Assembly (NCBI GenBank): GCA_051881815.1
Contig: JBJEQP010000075.1
Location: 62,001 to 126,000 of the forward strand
DNA: 64,000 nt
From: UMGS363 sp051881815
GTDB lineage: Bacteria > Bacillota > Clostridia > Oscillospirales > Ruminococcaceae
Direction of reading: 5' to 3'
A program made the position numbers and the translations under genes. Positions 49,515 through 57,715 of this stretch are shown here, one piece after another. The notes under the pieces are model-generated. The model was not told where the DNA came from. It did no database searches and worked only from the letters and a program-made list of their open reading frames with translations. How positions within the stretch are numbered: the first letter of the stretch is position 1; the number at the start of each line of letters is the position of its first letter.

Positions 49515-50186
49515 TTAAACAAATATTTCACCATTATTTTTCAGTATTTTTGTACGTTTTGTACTAATCTCAAGATCGTCAATACCGCAATATTTCTGTA
49601 AAGCCTCAATAAAAACGTTTGAATTGATGTTCAGCTCCTGCCCTGCCGGAAGTCTGACCGTAAGTATGGCGCATTTTTCCGCTGTTTCCTTTGAAACAAC
49701 GTTTATATTCGGCTTTATGTCAATAAGGATCATTCCTTTTTTCTTTGAATGCTTTTCGGCTTCTATCCTTTCAAGGTTCATCATTGCGTCAAAATGCTCC
49801 ATAACGGCTTCGGGAGAAAATAATGAACTTGACAGAGAAAACTCATACTCCGAAAAGGCTATCTCCTTATTTTTACTTACCGGAGCAGACATTGAAACGA
49901 AATGTATCCCGTCCGGCAGAACTCTGTTTACCGCTTCAAGCATTTCATTATATGGCATCTGTTCGACGATCTCAAAGTCCATTATTTCACAGCTGCTCTC
50001 AACTCCGAGTGCGAGCGCAAGAGGAAAATTCAGGTATATTCTTGGATTGAAGCCCTCCGAATACCACACCGGAAGTCCCGAGCGTTTCATTGCACGCTGC
50101 ATCGTTCTGAACAGGTCGAGGTGAGAAATGAAGACAGCGCGCCCCTTTTTCTCAAACACTCCCCTGACCTCAAATTTTTCAGTCAA
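49515..50186 (-). CDS. TIGR03936 family radical SAM-associated protein (DUF2344)
   Basis: A 223-residue protein of the DUF2344 type: RGVFEKKGRAVFISHLDLFRTMQRAMKRSGLPVWYSEGFNPR and SFPLALGVESS-like core (here LNFPLALALGVESSCEIMD). It has no radical SAM cysteines itself; the family is always found with the B12-binding radical SAM protein encoded just upstream, with which it overlaps by 8 bp. In some bacteria the two are fused. The reaction is not known. Confidence 0.92.
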   Translation of the reverse strand: MTEKFEVRGVFEKKGRAVFISHLDLFRTMQRAMKRSGLPVWYSEGFNPRIYLNFPLALALGVESSCEIMDFEIVEQMPYNEMLEAVNRVLPDGIHFVSMSAPVSKNKEIAFSEYEFSLSSSLFSPEAVMEHFDAMMNLERIEAEKHSKKKGMILIDIKPNINVVSKETAEKCAILTVRLPAGQELNINSNVFIEALQKYCGIDDLEISTKRTKILKNNGEIFV

Positions 50187-52023
50187 AGCAAGGACCTCCC
50201 ATACATCTGTTTACACCGCAGCCTGCACATTTTTCACGGCAGTTCGGTGTTGTGACCGCATTGTGAGCAGTCTTGTTTTCCCTTATAAGGAACTGCTTCG
50301 TCACATAGTAGTCAAAGCTGTCCCACGGAAAAACCTCGTCAAACTCACGCTTACGGCAGGCATAGAAATTCATATCAAGTCCGTTTTTCTCAAATGCTTC
50401 ACACCATGCAGCGTAGTTATAATGCTCGTCCCAGCTGTCAAAGATACAACCATTCTTCCATGCGTCGTAGATAACGGAAGAAATACGTCTGTCGCCTCTT
50501 GCAAGAACGGCTTCGAGAATGGAAACACGGTATTTGCTCCAGCTTACATTTACATTTCTGTTTCCTCTTGTTGCGTCAAGGAGAACCTCCTGCTTATGCT
50601 TTATTTCTTCCTCGGTAGCCTGCGGTTCAAATTCAAATGGCGTAAACGGCTTCGGAACGAAAGTTGCACAGCTTATCGAGATCTGTATATGCTTTCCCCG
50701 AGGACGGTTCGGATTCTGATAGAAAAGATCGCATATTTTCTTTGCAAGCTCGGCGATCCCACGGATATCATCATCCGTTTCAGTCGGAAGTCCAAGCATA
50801 AAATAAAGCTTTACCGCAGTATATCCGCCGTCGAAGGCAAGCCTGCAGGCGCGGAATATCTCGTCCTCGGTGATATTCTTGTTGATAACGTCACGAAGAC
50901 GCTGTGTTCCTGCTTCGGGAGCAAAGGTCAGACCGCTTTTGCGCACCTTCTGTATCTGATCCATAAGTTCCTTGCTGAATCGGTCGATGCGCATTGACGG
51001 AAGCGAAAGATTAATCTTTTCTTCCTCTGTATAGTTTGAGAGCTTTACAAGCATATTCTCAATATCGGAATGGTCGCTTGTGCTGAGTGACGAGAGAGAG
51101 ACCTCTTCATAGCCTGTACTCTCGCAAAGGTTCTTTGTTTCGCTGCATATAACGCCTGTTGTCTTCTCACGCAGAGGACGGTAGATATATCCTGCCTGAC
51201 AAAATCTGCAGCCTCGGATGCAGCCTCGCAGAACTTCAACTATAGCTCGGTCATGTACTATCTCACAATACGGAACAACAAATTTATCGGGATAGTAGAC
51301 CGTGCTCATATCCTTGATTATTCTTTTCTTAATAGTAGGCGCTGCATTGGGATTATTAGGTGTAAAGCTTTTTACACTTCCATCAACTTCGTAGCTGACA
51401 TCATAAAATGCAGGAACATAAACGCCCTCTATCCTTGCGGCAGCTTCAAGGAACTCGTTTTTTGATGCACCTTTCTTCTTCATTTCAACGTAAAGATCAT
51501 ATACTTCAAGGTTGACTTCTTCGCCCTCACCGAGGATAAATATATCAAAGAACTCTGCAATAGGCTCGGGATTGCAGACGCAGGGACCGCCGCCGAGGAC
51601 TATCGGAGAAAGCTCTGTACGGCCTTTTGCCTTTATAGGTACTCCTGCAAGATCGAGCATATTCAGTATGTTTGTATAGCACATCTCATATTGGATCGTG
51701 AAGCCGATGAAGTCAAAATCCTTTATCGGTTCAAGGCTCTCCAGACCGTAAAGAGGGATATCATTTTCACGCATGAGCTTCTCAAAATCAATATCGGGAG
51801 CAAAAACACGTTCGCACCAGAAGTTTTCACGCTCGTTTGTCAGCGAATACAAGATCTTCATTCCAAGATGCGACATACCTATCTCATAAGTATCGGGGAA
51901 ACAAAATGCAAATCGCATATCAACTTTATTTTTATCCTTTACAACGCTGTTAAGCTCTCCGCCGATATAACGTGAAGGTGTTTTTACGTTGAGCAGAAGC
52001 TTTTCTATTTTATCCTTTAGCAT
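50179..52023 (-). CDS. TIGR03960 family B12-binding-domain radical SAM protein
   Basis: A 614-residue radical SAM protein. The N-terminal part (about 30-200) is a B12-binding-like Rossmann domain (FCFPDTYEIGMSHLGMKILY, ILGEGEEVN); the radical SAM barrel begins with RGCIRGCRFCQAG (CxxxCxxC) near residue 275, with LPSMRIDRFS and TFAPEAGTQRLRDVINK downstream. The tail ends in CREKCAGCGVNRCMGGPC, an extra cysteine cluster that may hold another metal site. It pairs with the overlapping DUF2344 gene. The role is unknown, although homologues lie near rpsU/rplU or rng genes. Confidence 0.93.
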   Translation of the reverse strand: MLKDKIEKLLLNVKTPSRYIGGELNSVVKDKNKVDMRFAFCFPDTYEIGMSHLGMKILYSLTNERENFWCERVFAPDIDFEKLMRENDIPLYGLESLEPIKDFDFIGFTIQYEMCYTNILNMLDLAGVPIKAKGRTELSPIVLGGGPCVCNPEPIAEFFDIFILGEGEEVNLEVYDLYVEMKKKGASKNEFLEAAARIEGVYVPAFYDVSYEVDGSVKSFTPNNPNAAPTIKKRIIKDMSTVYYPDKFVVPYCEIVHDRAIVEVLRGCIRGCRFCQAGYIYRPLREKTTGVICSETKNLCESTGYEEVSLSSLSTSDHSDIENMLVKLSNYTEEEKINLSLPSMRIDRFSKELMDQIQKVRKSGLTFAPEAGTQRLRDVINKNITEDEIFRACRLAFDGGYTAVKLYFMLGLPTETDDDIRGIAELAKKICDLFYQNPNRPRGKHIQISISCATFVPKPFTPFEFEPQATEEEIKHKQEVLLDATRGNRNVNVSWSKYRVSILEAVLARGDRRISSVIYDAWKNGCIFDSWDEHYNYAAWCEAFEKNGLDMNFYACRKREFDEVFPWDSFDYYVTKQFLIRENKTAHNAVTTPNCREKCAGCGVNRCMGGPCFD

Positions 52024-52031
52024 AGATCCTC

Positions 52032-52616
52032 CTAAACCATTACTGCGGTAAAAAGCAAAAACAGCAGCGTCAGGTATATTGTAAAATTCCTTGTTCCTGT
52101 CATAAACAAAAAAACTGCGGCTGCAGGAACGGTGATAATACTTGCATATTCAAGCGCAGATTCAGCCTTCAGCGCAATTCTGTATGGAAGAAAACGATAA
52201 AACAAAGCAATAATGATCTTTCCGCCGTCAAGAAAGCTTATCGGCAGCGCATTGAACAGACCTACAGCAAGATTGACCATACCGAAATCCTCGCAAATAC
52301 CGAACAGCCTTGTTATTGCATATACGGCAAAGTTCACAGCACAGCCTGACGACAATGCAGTCAGCTCTTCCGGAAATCTGCAGAGCATTTCGTTAATCGG
52401 ACGGATGATCTTGATACCTGCGCCATAAAATACAAGCTTTTTCACGGTTTGTCCCGTTAAAAGCATAACTGCAAGATGCCCCGATTCGTGAAGCAGGCAG
52501 GCGTAAAGGCTGTAAGCTGTACAGTTATTTCCGCTGCAAAGCATCAAAAGTGATACCGCTGCAAAAAAGCTGAAATCAAGACAGACCTTTACCCCTCTGA
52601 AAGAAAACTCAATCAT
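52032..52616 (-). CDS. M50 family intramembrane metalloprotease (site-2 protease, SpoIVFB-like)
   Basis: A 194-residue polytopic protein. The zinc motif HESGH (HExxH) lies near residue 44-48 in the second hydrophobic segment, and the third ligand is the Asp of the NALPISFLDGG loop (LDG motif) near residue 138. Five to six membrane segments fit a compact site-2 protease like SpoIVFB. In a spore former this could cut pro-sigma-K, consistent with the SpoIVB gene at 4001, but other substrates such as anti-sigma factors are possible. The ATG at 52616 overlaps the upstream small-protein stop codon, so translation is coupled; the frame upstream of it is not conserved. Confidence 0.82.
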   Translation of the reverse strand: MIEFSFRGVKVCLDFSFFAAVSLLMLCSGNNCTAYSLYACLLHESGHLAVMLLTGQTVKKLVFYGAGIKIIRPINEMLCRFPEELTALSSGCAVNFAVYAITRLFGICEDFGMVNLAVGLFNALPISFLDGGKIIIALFYRFLPYRIALKAESALEYASIITVPAAAVFLFMTGTRNFTIYLTLLFLLFTAVMV

Positions 52617-52923
52617 AGGATACCGGCTTTGAATTGATAAATCCGAGGAATGCTTCGAGAACGTTATCCGTCTTTTCGGCAGACAGATAATAGTTTTCCT
52701 TGAAGCTCTCGGAAAGCTGCCCTGCAATTTCGGGCGCAAACATATTCGCTGCAATAAACAGAATTGATATCAAAACACAGATTATTGCCTGAAGCGTTAT
52801 TGTTTCATCAAGCGTTATATACTTTTTTTCCATTTCCTGTATAGTGAACGACGTTTCTTTTTCGGATTCTTCTGCTGCTCGGTCATTATTCTCTGTCACT
52901 TCATCAAGCGGTTCGTTATCCAT
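52609..52923 (-). CDS. Small single-pass membrane protein upstream of the M50 protease
   Basis: A 104-residue protein with an acidic cytoplasmic N terminus (about 45 residues, TENNDRAAEESEKE), one membrane segment (about 43-62) and a ~40-residue extracytoplasmic C terminus (GQLSESFKENYYLSAEKTDNVLEAF). It overlaps the M50 protease gene by 8 bp. The position mimics spoIVFA-spoIVFB, but the long coiled and LytM region of SpoIVFA is missing, so homology cannot be claimed. Its GGGAGG ribosome site is paired in a perfect 7-bp hairpin. Function unknown; a regulator or chaperone of the protease is inferred. Confidence 0.72.
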   Translation of the reverse strand: MDNEPLDEVTENNDRAAEESEKETSFTIQEMEKKYITLDETITLQAIICVLISILFIAANMFAPEIAGQLSESFKENYYLSAEKTDNVLEAFLGFINSKPVSYD

Positions 52924-52931
52924 AAATATCC

Positions 52932-52959
52932 CCTCCCGAAATAAATCTATTACGGGAGG
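52932..52959 (-). promoter_or_regulatory. Hairpin masking the ribosome site of the small membrane protein gene
   Basis: On the minus strand CCTCCCG (52959-52953) pairs perfectly with CGGGAGG (52938-52932), whose GGGAGG is the ribosome site 9-10 bases before the ATG at 52923. Confidence 0.7.
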
Positions 52960-52992
52960 ATGAATTTTATACTATACTATATTATATATTTT

Positions 52993-54219
52993 TTAATCAG
53001 CCTTTTTCATTCTGATTATAGTTCCTGCAGGATATGACTTTTCACAAGGAATAACAAGCTTCATCATTGCATGGTTTGCATTTTCGACAAGCTCGCCGTT
53101 TTCGTCATACATTTCATTTATTGTCATATCGTCATAGTGACAGTTGGGTGCAAGAAGTTCGACCTGTGTGCCTTTTTCAAAGCGATTGCGCTGTGTTGCA
53201 TATATCTTTCCGTCTTTGCACTCGTCAACGATCGCTACAACATCATATTCACGGATATAACCGCTGTTTTCGTAATACTGGCTTTCCTTGGGATGACCGT
53301 AGAAAAAGCCTGTGCAGTATTTTCTGTGGCTTACCTTGAAAACCTCGTCACGCACCCAATCGGGAAGCTTAAAATTATCGGGATCCTTCTTGAATATGTC
53401 CATTGCCATACGATAAGCGTTTGTAACGACCGAAACATAGTATGAAGACTTTGCTCTGCCCTCTATCTTAAAGCTCATAACACCTGCTTTCGCAAGGTCG
53501 TCAATATGGTCGATCATACACAAATCCTTTGCGTTTAGGATATACGAGCCTTTTTCATCCTCGTAAACAGGATAGAATTCGTTCGGGCGTTTTTCTTCCA
53601 TAAGGTGATAGCCCCAGCGGCACGGCTGCGAGCATTCTCCCCTGTTTGCGTCACGGTTTGTAAGATATGCCGAGAGCAGGCATCTGCCCGAGAATGACAT
53701 ACACATTGCGCCGTGTACAAAAACCTCAATATCAAGCTCCTTCGGAGTCTTTGCACGGATCTCCGCTATCTCTTCAAGCGAAAGCTCACGGGCAAGGACA
53801 ACTCGTTTTGCTCCCATATTGTAAAGCTCATTTGCCGAAGCATAGTTGACAATACCCGTCTGCGTTGACATGTGTATTTCCATATTGGGAGCATACTTTT
53901 TCACAAGCGACATAAGACCAAGATCGGCAACGATAACAGCGTCAACTCCGCTTGCGACAGCTTCTTCCATAAAGCCTTCAAACTGTGGTATCTCATCATT
54001 CCTCGGGAGAGTATTACAGGTAAGATAGACCTTCACTCCTTTAGCGTGTGCCTCGTCAACGGCAGCTTTCATTCCCTCGCCCTCAAAATTCTTCGGAGCG
54101 GCTCTCATACTGAAAGCCTTTCCTCCGATGTATATTGCATCTGCGCCGTAGTCGAGCGCAGCCTTAAAGCGTTCATAGTCGCCGGCAGGCGCAAGAACCT
54201 CAAAATTGTTTATATCCAT
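52993..54219 (-). CDS. Peptidase U32 family protein (RlhA/TrhP-type)
   Basis: A 408-residue U32 protein: LAPAGDYERFKAALDYGADAIYIGG, MSTQTGIVNYAS, the signature EVFVHGAMCMSFSGRC with SGRCLLS, GECSQPCRWGY and the KIEGRAKSSYYV stretch. The U32 group covers tRNA hydroxylation (TrhP), rRNA hydroxylation (RlhA) and collagenase-like members; the conserved cysteines fit an Fe-S-dependent RNA hydroxylase rather than a protease. The ATG at 54219 has AGGA 8 bases upstream. It follows mltG by 11 bp, a recurrent mltG-U32 neighbourhood in Firmicutes. Confidence 0.92.
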   Translation of the reverse strand: MDINNFEVLAPAGDYERFKAALDYGADAIYIGGKAFSMRAAPKNFEGEGMKAAVDEAHAKGVKVYLTCNTLPRNDEIPQFEGFMEEAVASGVDAVIVADLGLMSLVKKYAPNMEIHMSTQTGIVNYASANELYNMGAKRVVLARELSLEEIAEIRAKTPKELDIEVFVHGAMCMSFSGRCLLSAYLTNRDANRGECSQPCRWGYHLMEEKRPNEFYPVYEDEKGSYILNAKDLCMIDHIDDLAKAGVMSFKIEGRAKSSYYVSVVTNAYRMAMDIFKKDPDNFKLPDWVRDEVFKVSHRKYCTGFFYGHPKESQYYENSGYIREYDVVAIVDECKDGKIYATQRNRFEKGTQVELLAPNCHYDDMTINEMYDENGELVENANHAMMKLVIPCEKSYPAGTIIRMKKAD

Positions 54220-54229
54220 TAATAAATCC

Positions 54230-55609
54230 TCACTTGATCCCGGCAAGAACAAGATTTGCTTCGTGTTCCTCGTTGGTCATCGCATAGTAAACTTCGCCTG
54301 TATCGACATTTGCACAGAAGAAGTAAAAGTCGGTATCGGCAGGATAAAGGACTGCGTTTATTGCGTCAAGTCCCGGATTGCATATTGGTCCGGGCGGAAG
54401 TCCTGCCCCCTCATAAGTATTATAAGACTTAAACATTTCATCTGACGGGAATTCAATATTCGGCTTGATAACTTCATCGACATACTTTCTTGTCGGGTCG
54501 GACTGGAGAAGCGGGAAATTATCGGGATCCGCAAGTCTGTTGCGGAATACAGATGAAACACGCTTCATATCATAGACCGAGCTTGCTTCCGCCTGAACCA
54601 TAGAAGCCATTGTAAGCAGCTCTTCAAGCTCCATTCCGAGGTCATCCATTCTTCCGTAAATATCGGGCGTGATCCTCGTTTCAAAATTGCGGTATATCTT
54701 TTTTACAACGATCTTCGGGTCTTCATCGACATAGAATGTATAGGTATCCGGGAAAAGATAACCTTCCATTTTATAGAATTTCATCGGACTTACCTTTACA
54801 AGCTTCTCAAAATCAAATCCAAAGCTGGAGTTATTGAATTCTTGAATAAAATCAGATGCGCTGCAAACGCCGCATTGTTCAAGCTTCTGCGCAGCGTCCA
54901 AAAGGTCAATTCCTTCGGGGAAGGTGATGTCGACCGACTCACGGGTATCCACCGCCCCCTGCTGAAGCTCGTGAACAATGTTTTCATACGACATATCGGG
55001 TGAAAGAACGTGTGAGCCTGCCACAAATGTACCGTCAGAACCCTTTACACGGGAATAGAAACGGAAGAAATATGTGCTGTCGATTATTCCCTCATTTGAA
55101 AGTATATCTGCGATCTCGGCTGTACTCGAATTCATCGGTATCTCAACAACGATCTCGATGCTCGATTTTCCGATTCCGACAAAATCCCTTGCAAATTTCA
55201 GTGCCAGAGCCGCACAAAAAACCGCAACAGCAACGATTATCGCTGTCATAATAAGTCCGAATATAAGTCTTCCGTTGCTTTTTTTTCTGTGTTTTTTTCT
55301 TTTAACAGGACGTTCTTCCCGAGGTTCTTCAAAGTCACCCTCTTCATCCTCGTCTGAAGTATCATCAGCTTCTGCATCTTCATAGGAATCGTCACTTTCC
55401 GAAGCTCCTTCATCATTCTTTTCGGAGTATTCCTCAATTATGCTGCTGACATCAGGCTGATCATCCGATCCTGTGATCTCTTCACTATGTAAAGTGTTTT
55501 CACTTTCCACATCGGACATTTCCTCGGAAATACCGTCAGTAGGTATTATATCTGCTTCCGGGACAGCGTTTTCCTTATTCTCATCAAAATTTTCTTTATT
55601 CTCGTCCAT
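54230..55609 (-). CDS. mltG: Endolytic peptidoglycan transglycosylase MltG
   Basis: A 459-residue protein. An acidic cytoplasmic N terminus (about 1-105) precedes a basic KRKKHRKK stretch and one membrane segment (about 113-138), then a LysM-like subdomain and the YceG/MltG domain. The catalytic Glu lies in MVQAEASS, and the NRLADPDNFPLLQSDPT and GLPPGPICNPGLDAI motifs are typical. It cuts nascent glycan strands to set their length. The acidic N-terminal extension is longer than usual and may bind division or elongation proteins. Confidence 0.95.
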   Translation of the reverse strand: MDENKENFDENKENAVPEADIIPTDGISEEMSDVESENTLHSEEITGSDDQPDVSSIIEEYSEKNDEGASESDDSYEDAEADDTSDEDEEGDFEEPREERPVKRKKHRKKSNGRLIFGLIMTAIIVAVAVFCAALALKFARDFVGIGKSSIEIVVEIPMNSSTAEIADILSNEGIIDSTYFFRFYSRVKGSDGTFVAGSHVLSPDMSYENIVHELQQGAVDTRESVDITFPEGIDLLDAAQKLEQCGVCSASDFIQEFNNSSFGFDFEKLVKVSPMKFYKMEGYLFPDTYTFYVDEDPKIVVKKIYRNFETRITPDIYGRMDDLGMELEELLTMASMVQAEASSVYDMKRVSSVFRNRLADPDNFPLLQSDPTRKYVDEVIKPNIEFPSDEMFKSYNTYEGAGLPPGPICNPGLDAINAVLYPADTDFYFFCANVDTGEVYYAMTNEEHEANLVLAGIK

Positions 55610-55621
55610 ACTGCGCCTCCT

Positions 55622-56224
55622 TTAAGCCTTTATTCTCTTTATATATTTTTCTGTCACGATAAGATTTGCCGCAATATCAAACCTGCCCCTGACAAGGCTT
55701 GAAGCTATACAGCTGCAATACTCAATACCTATATTGTACAAGCCGCTGTGGGCAGATAAAAATCTGTCATAATAGCCTTTTCCGTAACCAAGCCGATAAC
55801 CTTCCATATCATAAGCAAGCGCAGGAACAATGCAAACAGCCTCATCAAAACAAGTCAGAAGCTCACATTTTTCGGGATCAGGTTCAAGAACTCCGAACGT
55901 CCCAGATTCAAGCTGCTTGTCCGAAGTAATGATATAAAAGTCCATATTTCGTGTTCCGTCAATACAACGCGGAACCGCTACTTCCTTGCCATCCTCAAGG
56001 GCGGTATGGATCAGCTGCATCGTATCGACCTCGATTTCAGTGGAAACATAGGTCAGTAGGCGTTTACAGCGTTTATATGCGTCGGTTGAAACAAGCTTTC
56101 TGCAGATCTTCTCGTCAAGCGCCGCTTTTGTTTGCGGCAGCATATCCTTTCTGATCTGCTTATACTTGGCACGAAGCTCTTTTTTATACTCTCTGATATC
56201 GAAGCTGCTGTCGGTTATTTGCAT
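55622..56224 (-). CDS. 5-formyltetrahydrofolate cyclo-ligase
   Basis: A 200-residue enzyme converting 5-formyl-THF to 5,10-methenyl-THF with ATP. KKELRAKYKQIRKDM, then VPRCIDGTRNMDFYII, and the phosphate loop RLGYGKGYYDRFL, are the family's blocks. It overlaps the DJ-1 gene by 10 bp and lies 12 bp before mltG. Confidence 0.94.
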   Translation of the reverse strand: MQITDSSFDIREYKKELRAKYKQIRKDMLPQTKAALDEKICRKLVSTDAYKRCKRLLTYVSTEIEVDTMQLIHTALEDGKEVAVPRCIDGTRNMDFYIITSDKQLESGTFGVLEPDPEKCELLTCFDEAVCIVPALAYDMEGYRLGYGKGYYDRFLSAHSGLYNIGIEYCSCIASSLVRGRFDIAANLIVTEKYIKRIKA

Positions 56225-56757
56225 AAAAGACCCTCGCTAACCTTTTTGGAGGTAGCTTCGTCCGTCATTATCTCCGCAAGCTTAACAGCAAGAGCCATAG
56301 CTGTTGCAGGACCTCTTGATGTGATGATCTTTCCGTCAACCGTTACATCATCCGCTGTAACCTCTGCTCCGATGAGTTCCTTTTCAAATCCAGGATAGCA
56401 GCAAGCCTTTTTGCCCTTCAGAACGCCCTTATGTCCGAGAACAGTCGGTGATGCGCACATAGCGCTGATGTAAAGGTTATTATCTTGACAGTATTTGATA
56501 GATCTTTCAACGAATTCGGAAGAGTCAAGATTCTGCATACCTTTCAGTCCGCCCGGAAGATAGATCATCTCCAGCTTTTCGTCAAGAGCAGCCGAGCTGT
56601 CATCCGTATCAGCGCAAATCGATATCCCACGAGCACCCTTAACGTTCCTTCCGCCAATTCCGACAGACATCACCTCTGTGCCGCTTCTTCTCAATACATC
56701 AATTACCGTAACAGCTTCGATCTCCTCAAAACCTTCGGCAAGAAATACATATACCAT
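56215..56757 (-). CDS. DJ-1/PfpI family protein
   Basis: A 180-residue DJ-1 superfamily protein: FLAEGFEEIEAVTVIDVLRRSG (with the nucleophile-elbow Glu), the GGLKGMQNL loop and the reactive Cys in SAMCASPTVLG (about residue 100), followed by FITSRGPATAM-like TSRGPATAM. The family is annotated as a deglycase or chaperone; the physiological reaction is disputed. AGGAGGATATCTT precedes the ATG, giving a strong ribosome site. Confidence 0.93.
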   Translation of the reverse strand: MVYVFLAEGFEEIEAVTVIDVLRRSGTEVMSVGIGGRNVKGARGISICADTDDSSAALDEKLEMIYLPGGLKGMQNLDSSEFVERSIKYCQDNNLYISAMCASPTVLGHKGVLKGKKACCYPGFEKELIGAEVTADDVTVDGKIITSRGPATAMALAVKLAEIMTDEATSKKVSEGLLCK

Positions 56758-56769
56758 AAGATATCCTCC

Positions 56770-57651
56770 TTATTTGAATGTGACAACATTTTTTACTAAA
56801 CGAAATTCGGGATTATATGACTGCTTTGACTTTCGCAGACCTTCGATACCGAGATCTTCTTCACGATTAATATATATAAAATCATTCGATTCAGCCTTTG
56901 CAAACTCATTCATAACAGCAGTATAAGCTCCGTTTATATTCGGCAAAGCCTTTTCAATATGAGTATCAAGCGTATCGGAGTTAATTCGGCTGCCAAGCGT
57001 AAAGCCTGCGACCTTGCCGTCAACACGGATAACGCCGCCCTTTATACCAAGCTCCTCATAATGGTTAAAAAAAGTATTTATCGCATATTGTTCGCCGACA
57101 GCGGATTCATCATCATACATATCATTATTGTTATAGGATTCTGCCGCAAAAAGGATACATTCATCAAAATCGTTTTCCGTGAGCCTTGAGTAGCTCCAGT
57201 TGTTTTCGTAAAATCGGTTAAGATGATTGCGCTTTCCGTGATATTTTTTACCTGTCAAGGTTCTTAACTTTTCAGCAAGATAGATATAATCATAGTCAGC
57301 TTCGTCGGTCGTAACGACATATTCATTTGGAAAAAACTCTTCAAAAAGAGCAAGTTCATCATTTGTAACGGACGAGATACAGAGCGGACATCCGTTTTCT
57401 TCGGAATACTTCCTCAATTCACGGAAAAGCTCGGCTCTATCACCCTGACCGGCAGGATATGTGAAATGCAGACCTCCTTTTGACGATTTTGAGATATAAA
57501 AATCCTTATATCGGCATATCTCCGTTTCATATAGACGATGCCACGCAAAATTATTTGCAAACGAGTATTCACAGCCGCGGAAATCAGACATTTTAAGGAT
57601 ACTGTCTATCCACGGTTTATCATTAAGCTCAATTTTTCTGAAATCAAACAT
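56770..57651 (-). CDS. DUF2156 domain protein (phosphatidylglycerol lysyltransferase-like fold)
   Basis: A 293-residue soluble protein with two GNAT-like halves: FRKIELNDKPWIDSILKMSDFRGCEYSFANNFAWHR at the N terminus and KYHGKRNHLNRFYENN, GGVIRVDGKVAGFTLGSRI, THIEKA and EFRLVKNVVTFK in the second half. This is the DUF2156/LPG_synthase_C pattern without membrane helices, like many clostridial members. Acyl or aminoacyl transfer is plausible but unproven. It heads the DUF2156-DJ1-FCL-mltG-U32 run. Confidence 0.87.
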   Translation of the reverse strand: MFDFRKIELNDKPWIDSILKMSDFRGCEYSFANNFAWHRLYETEICRYKDFYISKSSKGGLHFTYPAGQGDRAELFRELRKYSEENGCPLCISSVTNDELALFEEFFPNEYVVTTDEADYDYIYLAEKLRTLTGKKYHGKRNHLNRFYENNWSYSRLTENDFDECILFAAESYNNNDMYDDESAVGEQYAINTFFNHYEELGIKGGVIRVDGKVAGFTLGSRINSDTLDTHIEKALPNINGAYTAVMNEFAKAESNDFIYINREEDLGIEGLRKSKQSYNPEFRLVKNVVTFK

Positions 57652-57687
57652 TGAATATTGCTCCGATTGGTATTTGCTTATTGTTTC

Positions 57688-57715
57688 CGCTGCAAAGCTT
57701 TTATACTTTACAGCG
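57688..57715 (-). other. Hairpin overlapping the end of the kinase gene
   Basis: On the minus strand CGCTGTAAAG (57715-57706) pairs with CTTTGCAGCG (57697-57688), with one G-U pair, around TATAAAAG. It contains the kinase stop codon and lacks a T-run. Confidence 0.6.

Noticed and set aside
50128..50997. 289-codon plus-strand frame
   Set aside because: Antisense to the TIGR03960 radical SAM gene and part of its DUF2344 partner; no ribosome site.
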